Part shown: piece by piece, positions 10,450-22,502 of the stretch
How the letters are laid out: the number at the start of each line of letters is the position of its first letter
Position numbering within the stretch: position 1 is the stretch's first letter
Assembly: GCA_029641185.1 (NCBI GenBank)
Contig: JAPWGK010000007.1
Coordinates: 496,001 to 560,000 of the forward strand
Reading direction: 5' to 3'
Length of the DNA stretch: 64,000 nucleotides
DNA from: Pseudofabraea citricarpa
Taxonomy: Eukaryota; Ascomycota; Leotiomycetes; Helotiales; Dermateaceae
Position numbers and translations under genes: made by a program
Notes under the pieces: model-generated
Told to the model about the DNA's origin: nothing
The model's input: the letters and a program-made list of their open reading frames with translations, nothing else
Database searches by the model: none

Positions 10450-12100
10450 CTACAGCGTCTCAGGACGCCAACCAACAACTCTGTCGGCATTAACCATTGC
10501 TTGAGCTTCCTCCGTAGTCCACCACTAAAATTAATTAGCTTGGATTTTTCCATGAGCAAGATGAAAACTCACACTGCCATTGTCTCCTGGGAATGAAAAT
10601 TCTTCCATGCTCTTTGGCTTTATCTCTACACTGTATCCCGGCGCCAAGGGAGTGATGTGATGACCATTGGCGATCTGTGCCGGATTGTAGAAATGCTCAT
10701 GAAGAGAGTCGATATACTCGAGCACACTTTTCCGGCCACTGACCATGACGTAGTCGATTGTGCTCACATGCTGCGAGTACTCTGGGAGTCCAACACCACC
10801 ACTGAGAATTTCATTAGTTTCGGTATGTTTAATCAGAATATGGCAAACCTACATGTGAGGGTGGATTGGTATGTTGAATTTGGCAGCAAGTAGCATGACG
10901 GCCATGACTTCGTTCAGGCCACCCAATCGACAAGCATCGATCTGACAGTAATCGATTGCCTTTGCTTGAAGCAACTGCTTGAAGATGACTCGGTTTTGAC
11001 AGTGCTCGCCAGTAGCGACGGCGATGTTGTGTTTCTTAAGTAAGGCACGGATATGTGCATGGCCTAAGATATCATCGGGTGACGTAGGTTCTTCAATGAA
11101 GAGAGGTTTGAAGTGAGCAAGCTCAGCCAAGTATGCTTCGACTTCTGGTACTGACCAAATCTAAGTTTGTTAGTCGGAGCTATGGGAACAGATTTTATGG
11201 AAGAGTCACTTACCTGGTTGGAATCCAGCATCAAGACATCCTCCCAGCCGATTACCTCTCGGAAAATAGCGAGCCTTCGGAGATCTCGCTCAATGTCACC
11301 ACCGATCTTGAGTTTGTAGTGATGGAATCCATCTTTCTTGGATTGATGAAGTAGTTCAACCATCTTCTCGTCGGAATAACCGAGCCAAGCAGCACTGGTG
11401 GTATAGATGGGAACAGCTGTATTGTTAAGTGCTTCCTCCAGTCTGGCCTGTTTACCTTTCTGTTGATCTTTCAAAAGCTGAATCGCATCTTCGGGAGTCA
11501 GAGCATCGCTGATGTATCTGAAATCCACACAGCGGACATACTCTTCGGGAGTCATGTCACAGACCAACTTCCAAACAGGTTTGCCTTGAGACTTTGCCCA
11601 TAAGTCCCAGATAGCATTGGCTACAGCCGAAAGAGCCAGGTGAATTACACCTTTCTCGGGCCCAACCCAGCGCATCTGGGAGTCTGAGACTAGGTATCGC
11701 CATGTACGACCCATATCCTCAGTCAAGGAGTCAAGCGAGACGTTTTTGAGAAGCGGACCGAGCATCTCAATTGCTGCACAGACGAGCTCATTTCCTCGTC
11801 CGATGGTGAAAGACTATAGATAACAAAATATTAGTATTGATACTTCGTCAAGATAGTGCTTTCATAACTTACAACTCCATGGCCCTCGAGCTCGGTGGAA
11901 GTCTCCAAGACACAATAAGCGAGCGAGAAGTCAACGGCACCGTTCATAGCATCAGCGCCCGTACCATCCAATGAGGTCTATTAAGAATGGTTAGTTTCTC
12001 TCCTCGATTATCTTGGACATCAATAAGATAATTATCATACTGGAAATCGGACGTCCTTGGACTTGAAGCCTGTGATGACGATTGGAGTTACACTTCCCAT
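10450..12100 (-). CDS. Enolase-superfamily sugar-acid dehydratase (L-galactonate/L-fuconate type)
   Basis: Six exons: 12041-12100, 11873-11977, 11214-11813, 10853-11160, 10573-10801, 10450-10524 (1377 nt, 458 aa). Phases agree throughout. It belongs to the mandelate racemase subgroup. YKLKIGG gives the KxK pair (about 222/224). Metal ligands lie in LMLDSNQ (about Asp252), FIEEPTSP (about Glu278) and ATGEHCQN (about Glu307). GGVGLPEYSQH follows the HPH motif. N-terminal KSKDVRFPTSLDGTGADAMN matches the fungal L-galactonate dehydratase (LGD1/GaaB) and L-fuconate dehydratase family, which dehydrate sugar acids to 2-keto-3-deoxy acids in the cytosol. Substrate cannot be fixed from sequence alone. 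Fungal GaaB acts in D-galacturonate catabolism, but the two nearby short-chain dehydrogenases could equally suit deoxy-sugar oxidation. Confidence 0.88.
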
Positions 12101-12211
12101 GTTGTCGGTATTTAGTTGTCTTTGAAAATGGATTTTTTTGATGATTTGAAATGATAAAACTGAATGTTCTTGTGCTTTTGTGTGGTCATTTGAGAGGCAG
12201 TTTCAACTTGA

Positions 12212-12219
12212 TATTTATA
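12212..12219 (-). promoter_or_regulatory. Candidate TATA box of the dehydratase gene
   Basis: TATAAATA read on the minus strand, about 110 nt upstream of the dehydratase ATG at 12100. Position and sequence fit a fungal core promoter; not proven. Confidence 0.4.
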
Positions 12220-13549
12220 ACCCAAAAATACTCCGATTTCCATCCGACTCTGGCTTGTTTCCCTAAAAGGGAAACCGCTTTCCCTCAAGACGAAATGGGC
12301 TTTCCATGACTCCAATCTACGTCGAGTGACAAAAAATGTCAGACTGATGCAGTGCACTTCCGACATTCTACGAGATTCCAAGATCAAGCCAGCATACATT
12401 GTTCCAACTAGGAAACTAAAGATGTAACTCTGTAGCTGCCAATGCTGGTGATGCTGCCGGATGCCACAACCGCGTACCGGCATTGCCAAGCTGCAGGTTC
12501 TCGGTAACCGACGCTTACTCTGCACCAAGATACCAAGCGACTACCCAGCATGATAAGCCGCATGCCAGTTCTTGTCGATGCTTACGATACTGCACGACAC
12601 CTAAACCAGATGACAATAAATCTGCGAGATGGCGTGGACGTGATATATGATAAGCTGCAGGGCGTTACCAGGTATACAGTTATTAAGTCACAGCCAAGGT
12701 GTGGGTACTTCATAGGCTATAAGTCCCTGGCTGGCCCCTAGTAGCCGATGCTGACTGCAATGCAAGACACCCAAACCAGAGACCAGTACTTGATAAGTTT
12801 ACCGAGGAACGTCCCCGATGGTAGGATGACGTGAGAATACCTCGGTGTGTTTTGCATGCCCTTATTCTGGCGTTTAAACCGGAAATAATGTATCACGTAC
12901 AGCGCAGATCTGCACTTCGGGAATAGGTGAGATAATGCAGGTTGTATTATCCTTCCCTTCGACGGACATACATCCGTGCAACCCTCGTCGGTTGATTTAC
13001 TTCTGCGATCCGCGGAGTGTGCCGTTTCAACGCACTCATGCATACATACATGAATGGCGACATTGTATCGATGTGCTGTTCTTCTTGAAGAGATAAGACG
13101 TCACCTACTACCAATCACAGACGTTCAGTAGTAACGTGCTTGGCTGGTTGATTTCAGCTCGTCACCATGCATTCTTGGTTCTTCACTTCGGCCCCGAATT
13201 CAAATTCAACCCCGTGCGGCTCAGCAAGTTTATACGTACACTTTTGCTTCGTAGATGGCTAGTGCTGTTCATAAAATTTTGCCACGAATTTATTATCAGA
13301 CCATAAGGAAATCGTCTCATTACGGAAATTACTGGTCATTCAAAGTTCGAAAGGAAAAATATAGAAAAACACTTTTCAACATCCATCGTTTTCAAAAACC
13401 TGCCTTTAAAAGTCCACCAATTACAGAAATCTTCCAAGGCTTTCCCAAGTTTCATTTTGTAAACCTTCCTTCTAGAGTTCCCTACCATCCAGCTTCATTT
13501 TCTCTACCTAAGTATTGTGTTAAAATTAGGGATCCATGATTACTACAGA
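12220..13549. other. Intergenic, dehydratase promoter to UNC93-like 3' end
   Basis: No convincing gene. An ATG-initiated frame at 13255-13539 (94 codons, basic and aromatic-rich) has no recognisable motif and lies in AT-rich DNA. Confidence 0.45.
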
Positions 13550-15098
13550 TCAAGATCTGATTTTGAACAAAATCATGGGAGCTGCGACTGCCAGTGAAGC
13601 CAAAAGCATGCTCCACGAAATGATCAAATCAGTGAGTGATTCATTGTGAAGCATGTTTGTACGAAATGCCACAGCGGCGCCCGCAGCTTGGAGACCTTTA
13701 TAAAACCCTGCGAGGTCGGCTGCGACATCACTTTCGTCGCCGATGGCACCAAGTAACCTGTGCAAGACATTATTAGCATGATATGTTTCTATTGACTGAG
13801 TGTTAATAATGAAGAAGGTAGTATCATACCAGAGAATGAAAGATTGCCACACAGCATCGTAAAATCCATAGCACATGAAGAGAATGACGGGTCCCGCGTA
13901 CTTGGAATCACTGAGATCGAGAGGAATAAAGGAAGGCGACGAGGTAACATCGCCATTGTATCCTCGCTGCCACACACAACCACCAGTCCATACTGCGACG
14001 GTGAGAACAAGGACGAAGCAAAATCCCAATCTTGCTCTTGCTGGGCGACCAAGCGACTTTTGGTCCAGGAGCAAGCCGGTGATAAAGCTGCCTGGGATTT
14101 CCATCATCCAAAAGAGGGCGTTGTTCAAAGCTCGAGTTCGGATGTTAAAGACTCGTAAGTTCATGTCGTTAAAGATGTATGGGTAGTAGTAGTTGGATAC
14201 GAAAAACATGGGGAACAGAGTGATGATCCCTGTGTGGTTTCGCAGGCAGTAAGCGAGGCCCCTGAATGCGCTGGTCCAAGTGTTGTGTTGGATAGCGGCA
14301 ACGCTCCCCCCATTTTTGAGATGTACTTTCTCGCGGCTACAGATGAAGATGGAACCCAACGCACAGCAGAACATCAATGTGATGAATACTGCAAACATAG
14401 CGGTGGATATACCTCCCTCCTTGGAGTCAATGCTGAGGATGAAAACGAGCTGCAGAACACAGTCAGAACAAATGTCAATGTGAAAGAGCCTATGATTAAC
14501 GTACCAGACTACCAAGTCCTGCCCCCAGATTGAAGAGCCCCCAGACCAAAGAAATATATCGGCCTCTCAACTCTGGAACAGGATAGCTGATCAACATTGC
14601 TCCTTGACTGGTCCATAAAAGGGATGAGAAAATGCCGAGCAGGATCCCAGCAGCGACGAGAAAAGCAGAGTTACTGTTGAGTTTGTAGCTCAATAGACTG
14701 CTCGAATACAGGCCGTAACCTATCCCGCCCATGGCAAAGGATGCTCTGTATCCAATCTTATTCACGATGGGACCAGAAATAAAACCAACCACAGCGAATG
14801 TAGCATATACGGCAACATTTGCTGTGTTTGCTGGTCCAGGATCGTGAAGTCCGCCTCCTCCCAGCCCGTTCATGGCACAGAACATGCCAGGGCCAAGAAA
14901 GAAGAGGAATCCGAGGATGGTAAGCTGGCAAGTGGCTGAGCGATGGATCCTATTTGTCTTGGGCTCTGGGCTCTCGTCGAACGAGTTCGACTCACTGACA
15001 TTGCTTCCATTTTCATGGACTTCAATTGCTAGTTGTTGGTCTTTGACAGGCTCCTGTGGCTGATTTAGGGTATTTTGTGAAGTTGTAATTGAAGACAT
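13550..15098 (-). CDS. UNC93-like MFS transporter
   Basis: Three exons: 14505-15098, 13830-14449, 13550-13757 (1422 nt, 473 aa). Donors are GTACGT and GTATGA. After a polar N-terminus of about 60 residues, the first membrane segment LTILGFLFFLGPGMFCAMNG and the following GLGGGG are the signature of the fungal UNC93/DUF895 branch of the major facilitator superfamily. Around ten to twelve hydrophobic segments follow, with an RGRYISLVWGLFNLGAGLGSL block between them and a C-terminal MLLASLAVAAPMILF helix. Substrates for this branch are largely unknown. Position between a sugar-acid dehydratase and a zinc-cluster regulator on the same strand suggests uptake or export of the pathway's substrate, which is inference. 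Confidence 0.87.
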
Positions 15099-16143
15099 AT
15101 TGTGCAGGACTGCGATGCAGTTGAAATTGAGAACAGAATGATTTGAATTCTTTGAGAAATAGCAAAATATTCTGCGAAATTCATTTAAGATATCCTAACA
15201 TAGCTTCACGCACTGCCAGCAGTGCACGACTCCGCACTCGCAAGGCCATCATGTTAGCTGTCCATGTGGCAACGGGAATCTAGATCCCGAGTGGTTTGCA
15301 GAGTTTGTAATAGGAGGCGAGATGTCATAGAGCTTCCCACAATACTCTATTTCGTGGATATCTATGAATTCGTCATATTTTGAGCAGGGCCGATCGGCTT
15401 TGTCAAAAGATTGCAAAGGTGCTTATTGACAACGAGGCCTACTTAGCGTTAGCGGTAATGATATGGACGCAGCATCTAGACTTTCCTCTCAGTTGTTGAA
15501 TCAACCCATGGATATTGACCGGTCCGCCGATGGAGTTTAGAGTATCCACGATGGTGCTCTAGTAACGACGAATATTGGTTGAATTGTGGGGCGCCCAATA
15601 AGGCAACCCGAAATAGAATTTCGGAGAAACGAGAGGGCTGCTCGCCAATTTCCCGAGACTAATCGCGAAGAGTCAGACTGCAACGGTCGTACAAACTTCA
15701 GTCTCATGGTTGGGTCAGGTTGCCACGCAAAACGATCAATCATCCCGTACCATGTTTGCATGCGGGGATCCAGAATGTTATTCGCTCGTTCCGCCGAGAT
15801 TGAGAGTTTCTACCAATTTTGCAATGTTGTCAACCTCGGAGAAATCGCGTGGCTTGGCGTTAATTCCTCCGTAATCCTAGCCCAGTATTAAAGTGGCATC
15901 GGATTCGACCGGTTCTGAGACTTCAAGTCCAGGTTCTCGTTTATAAACCAAGAAGCAAGATGTGCTTGCGAAAGGTGCATTCGCCGTTCGGAGATAAGAG
16001 GTAATCAATTATTATGCCAACTGCAATAATATATAGATACCTAGGTACCTGGCTAATTCTACCGATCTCTTGCATCACACAAACCCCGTCGAACCACACA
16101 TTCTCGATTATTATTATTCGTTGCATTTAGTGTTATCGCAACC
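15099..16143. other. Intergenic between UNC93-like and Zn2Cys6 genes
   Basis: No gene recognised. Contains an exact TACCTAGGTA palindrome at 16038-16047. The rest is carrier promoter and regulator 3' flank. Confidence 0.45.
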
Positions 16144-17888
16144 TCAACATTCGTTGTCCAAGATTTCGGTGTTGGTTGCTGCAGGCTCGGGACATTCTGA
16201 AGTGGCGAGAAGACGATCAGTAGTAGGTGATGTTGATCCTAATCCTATTTTCCCTAGTTTCTCGTACAGTATATTCCGATACAGCGGGTACTTATCAAGA
16301 CATGGCGACATACCCCCGTACAACTTGAGAAGCAAGGTTGGACAACATGTGTGGACTACTCGGGTATCCGAAAATGTATGTTGAAAACATATGACAAAAT
16401 CCGCAAAGCTGTTGGCGATCTCGAACAACTTGAGTAACTACAAACAGGTCAGAGGATATTTCTCAGAGCAATTATCGATGAAGTTTGGGTGATTCAGACC
16501 TGATCTTGGCCACCAGCTACGAATGTAGCTTTACTGACTTCTGGGAGGCCGTGCAAAAGATCCCGCATGATTTGACCAGGATAGCTGTATCTCATCGAGT
16601 CAACCGGGGAGTTAACTGAGAGGAATCCTTGTGACAATGCACTCTGCCACAAAACTACACGCATCCAATGTTTCGTTACCAAAAAGTCAACATAGCGTGC
16701 GCTAGCAAAAGCGAGTAAGTTTTCTGACGCTGCTGAGATCCGACTTTGCAGATCCCGGAAAACATCGAATGAGTTTTCTTCATTCTGTAAAGGTAGCCGT
16801 CTCTGTGTGTCTATTTGAAACGATGCAAAAAGGTCCTGAAGAACCAAGAGATCTCGTTTATGGCTATTATTCTCTAGGTCGTATGTGGTTCTAGGGGTGA
16901 GGAGATCGAGACACGACGAAGCGGCATAACCACATTGGAAAGAATAGCCCCTAGTAGCAATATCAGTCTCGGAATTAGCTACAAGATAATTCAGAGCTAC
17001 CTCTCAGTGATCCACTAAAATTTTTAGAAGGTTAGCAGTGTACCTTACATTTTAATTAAATTCCGATAAGGTTCTCTTCTCAGCAAGTTGCAGGAACCTG
17101 TCAGATAATGCCATACGACATGCATATCTCATATCTAACTACCGAAAATAAATGATTGTACTTGAGCATACTCACAAGCAAAGTTAGAAGAGTATCTAGT
17201 TCCTCTCTTCGGCTATCTTGCCGCCCTTGAAATCTTACATCGAGTAGTTTTGCAAAGGCAATAGCCTCCTGAAGGAAGATCATCGAAGAATGGAACTTTA
17301 AAAGTGTAGCGTGATAAACGTGTAAAAAGAATGAAGTTCGAATTGCATCTAAACTGGGCTCTTCTCGGTAATCGTATAGTGATCGACCCTTGACTGTCTG
17401 CGAAGCCAAATATGCGGCATCAACTTTTGGGTTAGGCCCGAACACGGGAAGCTGCAGCTGGGAGGCTGTTGCGGCAGATAAGGCCAATGCAAGTACATAT
17501 GCTTCGATATCCTGGTCTGCATGTTCTAGCCGACCAGATAGACATGCAGCATCAAGAATGGGCCACACGGCATACAGGCTCTCCTCAAAACGTATGATAT
17601 ACTCCTTGAGGGTAGCAGTCGGCACGAACTTGCGTGCTTGTGAGGCTGGCCTAGTTTCACTCTAATGTCAGGTTCTATCTTCTATGGCTGTGTGCGAGAT
17701 CGGCGGTAAAGGTCGATCGTTGCATCTTACCTGTTCGACTTTCCAACACCAGAGCCTTTCGGCCCTCTTTTCAAGACGGGCTTCAAAAATCTGCATTCTT
17801 GGACGCCGCCCTGCTGACATCTTGTACATGGATGCCCGCCATCACATTTCAGTTTCCGCTCGATACAGCTATCACAAGCGCGCTTCAT
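16144..17888 (-). CDS. Zn2Cys6 fungal transcription factor
   Basis: Five-exon model: 17731-17888, 17176-17659, 17001-17014, 16500-16950, 16144-16437 (1401 nt, 466 aa). The N-terminus is a zinc cluster with Cys at 5, 8, 15, 21, 24 and 32 (C-x2-C-x6-C-x5-C-x2-C-x7-C), followed by a basic linker KRGPKGSG. The middle shows the fungal-specific regulator pattern AVWPILDA and FLQEAIAFAKLL. A 14-nt exon supplies WITER, giving the WITERGYSFQ motif that matches the usual LLFxTERGYAxQ block. The C-terminus has LFEIANSFADFVIC and YPLYRNILYEKLGKI. Two splice sites are weak (GTAGCT, GTCTGA), and intron 2 is long (161 nt). All phases nonetheless close. Its position suggests control of the surrounding metabolic genes, which is inference. 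Confidence 0.75.
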
Positions 17889-18518
17889 GGCACCGATAGT
17901 CGTCGAATGAAGTGTTGGGTTGGTCTCGACAAAGGGTTTTGATGGAGATCAGAGACAAGTGTGATATAAGTTCGCAAGTTTTGGATCTGCAGGTGAACTT
18001 TAGCCCAGTCGGGTGGAGACCGTGGGGTGATGATCTGTTGCTACCTTAGCGCTGACAAATGTGACAGCTTATATCCGACACCCGAAACGTAAAACGAGAT
18101 CAGTGGCTGTCAGAAGTGAGAAGGGTTTGTTGCTCCTGCAGCTGCCCCAATTACTCGAGCTTCTGTGGTGAGATCCTTGATTAGACTTACACTTGCAAAA
18201 TTACTTTTGCCATTCTTCCCCGGCCATAGGGGTCTTTTTGTTTCTTCCACACAGGACAACACAGAAACTCTTTATTTAGAATAAGACTCACATTCATGCA
18301 TACACAAACATTTTTTGTGGATATTCTGCGTTTTACAGCCCTAGTTGATGCTCACTTCACTTTTGAGCTTTTCAGATATTTTACAGCTGTCGTTAAACTC
18401 GAAAAAGCGGGCTAACGAGGTAGTTATGAAAAAATTTACAGTTTCTACATCTCTACTAGAATGTGTTCGACTAATAATTTATTAATATCAGACTTTGTTA
18501 CCAAATATCTGGACGGAA
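17889..18518. other. Divergent promoter region
   Basis: Region of 630 nt between the minus-strand regulator and the plus-strand unknown protein. No gene or clear element recognised. Confidence 0.45.
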
Positions 18519-19115
18519 ATGCCATTGGAATATGATTTGAAACAGCTCGACCGTCGCAGACAGGTCCTTGTTTCTCTGGACTCAAGCGACGCAACTTGCT
18601 ATGAAATTGAAACACGGTCGATGATGGACGCTTTATTATCCAAACCGGACATCCTAATCAGAAGCTTGCATATTGCTGATCCCTCGGAACTGATCAGCTC
18701 AATCACCTTTGCACGCAACCTTGAGAACAACATGCCCTGGCGCCCTCGGATGACAGTTACATATGCTTCCAAGAGAGAAGAGGGGATGGAGACGCGGCAT
18801 CCGACATCATTGCAGTGGATAGTGAAGGTTGATGGTCTTACGTGCATCTGGGACTTGAGTTATGCACCAACAATGCTGACATTAACCCCTCAGTACTCTG
18901 CACTGATCCTAGCAGTGTTCACCTTTGGGAGCAGGGGAAATCAAGCACAGAAAGGGCAGAGAGTCGGAAGTCTTCGTATCATGAATTATGACGGCAAGGG
19001 CGAATGCAAGAAAGAAATACTTTGCACACTGGCTGCAGTGATGGTGTATTGGGAGAGAGCAGGAAAGATACTTTGCAACCAAGCTGCAAACCATGATCCT
19101 TTTGGCTCAGAATAG
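18519..19115 (+). CDS. Hypothetical protein, single exon
   Basis: An uninterrupted frame from ATG at 18519 to the stop at 19113-19115, 198 aa. I do not recognise the family. It has a mixed, globular-looking composition: MMDALLSKPDILIRSLHIADPS, then MPWRPRMTVTYASKREEG, SLQWIVKVDGLTCIWDLSYA, and near the end LRIMNYDGKGECKKEI. No signal peptide or membrane helix is evident, and the C-terminus is short and polar. It is transcribed divergently from the Zn2Cys6 gene and lies upstream of a short-chain dehydrogenase on the same strand. It could be an orphan or fast-evolving protein, and an upstream exon cannot be excluded. Confidence 0.5.
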   Translation: MPLEYDLKQLDRRRQVLVSLDSSDATCYEIETRSMMDALLSKPDILIRSLHIADPSELISSITFARNLENNMPWRPRMTVTYASKREEGMETRHPTSLQWIVKVDGLTCIWDLSYAPTMLTLTPQYSALILAVFTFGSRGNQAQKGQRVGSLRIMNYDGKGECKKEILCTLAAVMVYWERAGKILCNQAANHDPFGSE

Positions 19116-20065
19116 CGAGGAACTCGGATCGAATTGCCGACGTGATGCCAGACCATACAGACGGAAACATGTCCTGGTATTCTTTTTAATTATTGAAATA
19201 CAACCTCCCTTTTTGATACAGATTCTAGATCTCACATACAAAATACCACCAAAAGTACCCAGGTACCCATGCCAGCACTAAAAATCAAACAGCTGTACAG
19301 TAAAAAACAACCTGCCAAGCCACTTATCATTACTCCCTGCACTTGCAAGGATGCGGCCCGAACCGCCGGTCCACAGCAAGTATTCTCCCCCTCCATCTAG
19401 AAACCTCTTGATCAGCGGGATTTGACGGATTAGGCCTGTAAGAGCTAGTCCATGAGAAGATATATTTTTGTTTGCCAGCGTGTACTGACCAAATCGGGTC
19501 TCCCGCGAAAGCCAGGATGTTCGGGGACGGTGTGGTGCCCTGCAAGAGCGCCTGACGTATGCTGAGAAATCCCAGTGACTCATTTAAGCGAGCAACTTCT
19601 ACTTGCTTAAACCCACCGAGGTTCACACCCTCACAAATGCACGGGTCCACTGAATAACGGTAGTTCAAGGGGAAGGAAATGCACGTTCTCTTACCGCATA
19701 ATCTTGCACAGTATAATCTTGTCTTGCAGAATCTCTTATCTCAGCAGCATCATGAATCCACCATGGTTCGTATGACTGTGCCCAATTGCCAGATGGTTAT
19801 TGGTCAAGGAGAGAAAGTCGAAATTCTCAACAACAAAACACCATGGCCACGGAGACAATCAGTAATCATCATTGGATGTTGTGAACATGTAGTCATTCCG
19901 CAGTCGGTGACGACCCAGTCTTGAGCTTCCCAGTCCTTGATTAAGAGCCCTGGATTTCTCGATACTTGTTCTTACTCGATCAAAAGTCTCAGCGGTTGCA
20001 CAACTCACAATCTTATTCTCTCGATCCTGCATCCTGATCCTGATTCAGTCACTGATTCTCCAACA
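19116..20065. other. Intergenic upstream of SDR 1
   Basis: About 950 nt. A minus-strand open stretch at about 19330-19668 (around 112 codons, no ATG in the favoured frame) might be a gene remnant, but no family was recognised. TACCCAGGTACCC lies near 19257. Confidence 0.4.
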
Positions 20066-21304
20066 ATGTCAGTCCGCATCTCACAGCGATTCACCTGTGG
20101 TGTCGCCCGACATGTCAAATCGACAACTTGGAGACCAATGGTCTCTGGGCTTGAACCACCATCTCTCCTTTCCTCTGGAAACCAGATCAGAAACATGGCC
20201 CAACTGAGCAACAGCTCAACGGCTCTCAGCTTCGAACTGGCACGATCCGAGAACACCAAGACCGTTCCTTTAACCAGAGAAAAATACAACACCATGACAC
20301 CGTCGATGCAGAAGCTCACGCTTATGGGCAAGGTTGTTGTGGTTTCCGGGTATGTCCTTGGGTTTATTTTCATTCCTCTACAATTTGGCATTGTTCTTTC
20401 CTGCTGATATCTACTTTGTGAAAGGGGAGCTCGAGGTCTAGGCAATTGTATGACTCGTGCTTGCGTCGAAGCAGGAGCGAGAGCAATCATAATTTTGGAC
20501 GTTGATCAAAGCGATGGCGAGATGGCTGTGACTGAATTACGCGAGGCTATGGGCTCACAGATTCCCGTTGATTTCTTCCGGGTCGATGTACGTGACTCAG
20601 TAGCAGTCAGTGATGCCATTCAAGCCATCGTGAATAAGCACGGGGCCCCAGATGTCCTGATCAACTCCGCAGGGATAGCTGAGTAAGTCAAATTATTGTG
20701 GAATTGGGTGATCAGGTACTCAAACTCAGCATAGCTCCAATCTGCCTGCCGAATCCTACAAGATCGATATGTGGCGCCGCCTCATCGATATCAACCTGAC
20801 GGGGTCCTTCATCGTAAGCCAGGCTATTGCCAAAGCCATGATAGCGGAGCAGAAACCGGGATCAATCATTCTTGTCGCTTCCATGTCCGGTGGCATCGTG
20901 AATTATCCGCAGGAACAATCGTGCTACAATGCCTCTAAGGCGGGTGTCATCCAGCTAGGCAAGTCATTGGCTGCCGAATGGGCTAAGCATGGCATTCGCG
21001 TAAACTGCATCAGTCCAGGTTCGTGTTACCCGTCCGTCCGATATCTCTCATTTTGGCGATGATAATTTATGAAAATTCTGGAGCTGACCGTATGCATCTC
21101 ACTCAATTAGGTTATATGGATACCGCTCTCAATCAAGTGCCTCTTCTTGACGACCAGAAGAAAATCTGGAAAAGTCTTACTCCCCAGAACAGATTAGGCG
21201 AGGTTGGCGATCTCAATGGCCTTGCCATCTTTTTGGCCTCTGAGTCGTCTGGTTTCATGACGGGTTCCAACGTGGTTATTGATGGTGGTTATACCTTATA
21301 CTAG
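20066..21304 (+). CDS. Short-chain dehydrogenase/reductase, polyol/sugar type, N-terminally extended
   Basis: Four exons: 20066-20349, 20425-20682, 20735-21018, 21111-21304 (1020 nt, 339 aa). This is a classical SDR. The cofactor loop SGGARGLGN is assembled across intron 1. NSAG marks the conserved Asn region, the catalytic Ser lies in LVASMSGG, and YNASK holds the Tyr and Lys. The C-terminal half (NRLGEVGDLNGLAIFLAS, GSNVVIDGGYTLY) resembles fungal polyol or sorbose dehydrogenases that interconvert sugar alcohols and ketoses with NAD(P)H. The first 76 residues precede an alternative start at Met77. They are rich in Arg, Ser and Thr and lack acidic residues early on, so they may be a mitochondrial presequence. 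It is tail-to-tail with SDR 2. Confidence 0.88.
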
Positions 21305-21530
21305 ATATTTGCAGATGATAATTGGGCGTTACGAATTTGATGTTTACATTCACATGTTTGAGGGATAATTAGTCAGAAATTGGGAATTTTCGTTTTGCAT
21401 CTATTTAGGTTTTTATTTCGGGTTATCTTAATTAGAGAGTGATACAGATAAATGAGCACGTTTTCTTCTACTTCATGAATATCTATCAAAAACAAAACTT
21501 CGTTTGTACTAAGAACCCAAGTTTACGACC

Positions 21531-22502
21531 TCACATACCCATGATCATCCCTCCATTTGCGCAAACGACCTGTCCTGTGCACCAGACACTATCTGGAGTA
21601 CAAATCATTCCCACGATTCCAGCAATCTCCTCGGTATACGCTGGTCTACCACCCAAAATCTTGGCTCCCTCCACTAAAGTCTCGTCGTCGATTTCCTGTC
21701 GGATTGTAGCTCCAGGTGTATGCTGGACCCAAGGTCTCAACTGCTCTTTGAATTCCGTGCTTGTCGCAGACCACATATCAGTACTGACAGGACCGGGATT
21801 GACAGAATTCACAGTTGCTCTCTCGGCCAACTCTCTAGCCCAAGTGCGTGTCATAGCATCCAGAGCGGCTTTTGTACCGCCATAAATACTCTGACCGACG
21901 AAGCCAAGCGTGCTACTCACGGAAGATATATTGACGATGCGACCAGAGCGATCGAATGGGAGATACGGAATTGCAGCTTTTATGAGGAGCAATGGGCCGA
22001 GAACGTTGGTACGGTACTGCCAGTCGAAAAGCTCGGCAGTACACTCTTCGATCGAGAGATTCTTAGCGACGCCCGCATTGTTGATCAAGATGTCGAGCTG
22101 GAATCTTTCTTGCTTGGAGCTCTCGAGCACGATCTTTTTTGCGGCATCAATCAACTCCGCGGGACCAGTGGTAGTCCCAACATCAGCTTGAATGATGTAG
22201 CTCTGGGTGCCAAAACGATCTTTAAGAGCCTCGCTGAGCGAATGAATTGGCTTCGAAGATGAAGGTGAAGTATAGCACAAAATCAAAGAGGCGCCCTTGC
22301 TCGCTAAATTGTAACAGATAGCAGCTCCGATTCCTGGATTATTTCTTAGCATTTGTCTTGAATTTAGTGGGAAAGGTGCTTGAGACAAACCTCTGGCAGC
22401 TCCAGTAACAAGTGCAAGCTTTCCTTCCAGAGGAGGGCTGCTTTCTAATTTTATAGCCCCATTCTCTGATTGGGTATTTTCACCAGCAAATATGGATCCC
22501 AT
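21531..22502 (-). CDS. Short-chain dehydrogenase/reductase 2
   Basis: Two exons: 22391-22502 and 21531-22333 (915 nt, 304 aa). The intron (GTTTGT donor) interrupts the cofactor loop, giving TGAARGIGAAI after splicing. Other SDR landmarks are ILINNAGVA, the Ser in IVNISSVSS and the YGGTK catalytic Tyr-x3-Lys, followed by NSVNPGPVSTDM. The C-terminus ends GQVVCANGGMIMGM. This resembles fungal 3-ketoacyl-reductase and versicolorin/THN-reductase-like SDRs used in secondary metabolism or xenobiotic and sugar oxidation, so no single substrate can be given. It is convergent with SDR 1, 226 nt away, and may share its regulation. Confidence 0.87.
   Translation of the reverse strand: MGSIFAGENTQSENGAIKLESSPPLEGKLALVTGAARGLSQAPFPLNSRQMLRNNPGIGAAICYNLASKGASLILCYTSPSSSKPIHSLSEALKDRFGTQSYIIQADVGTTTGPAELIDAAKKIVLESSKQERFQLDILINNAGVAKNLSIEECTAELFDWQYRTNVLGPLLLIKAAIPYLPFDRSGRIVNISSVSSTLGFVGQSIYGGTKAALDAMTRTWARELAERATVNSVNPGPVSTDMWSATSTEFKEQLRPWVQHTPGATIRQEIDDETLVEGAKILGGRPAYTEEIAGIVGMICTPDSVWCTGQVVCANGGMIMGM

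Noticed and set aside
13255..13539. 94-codon plus-strand frame starting with ATG
   Set aside because: AT-rich context, basic and aromatic-rich composition typical of chance translation, no homologous motif.
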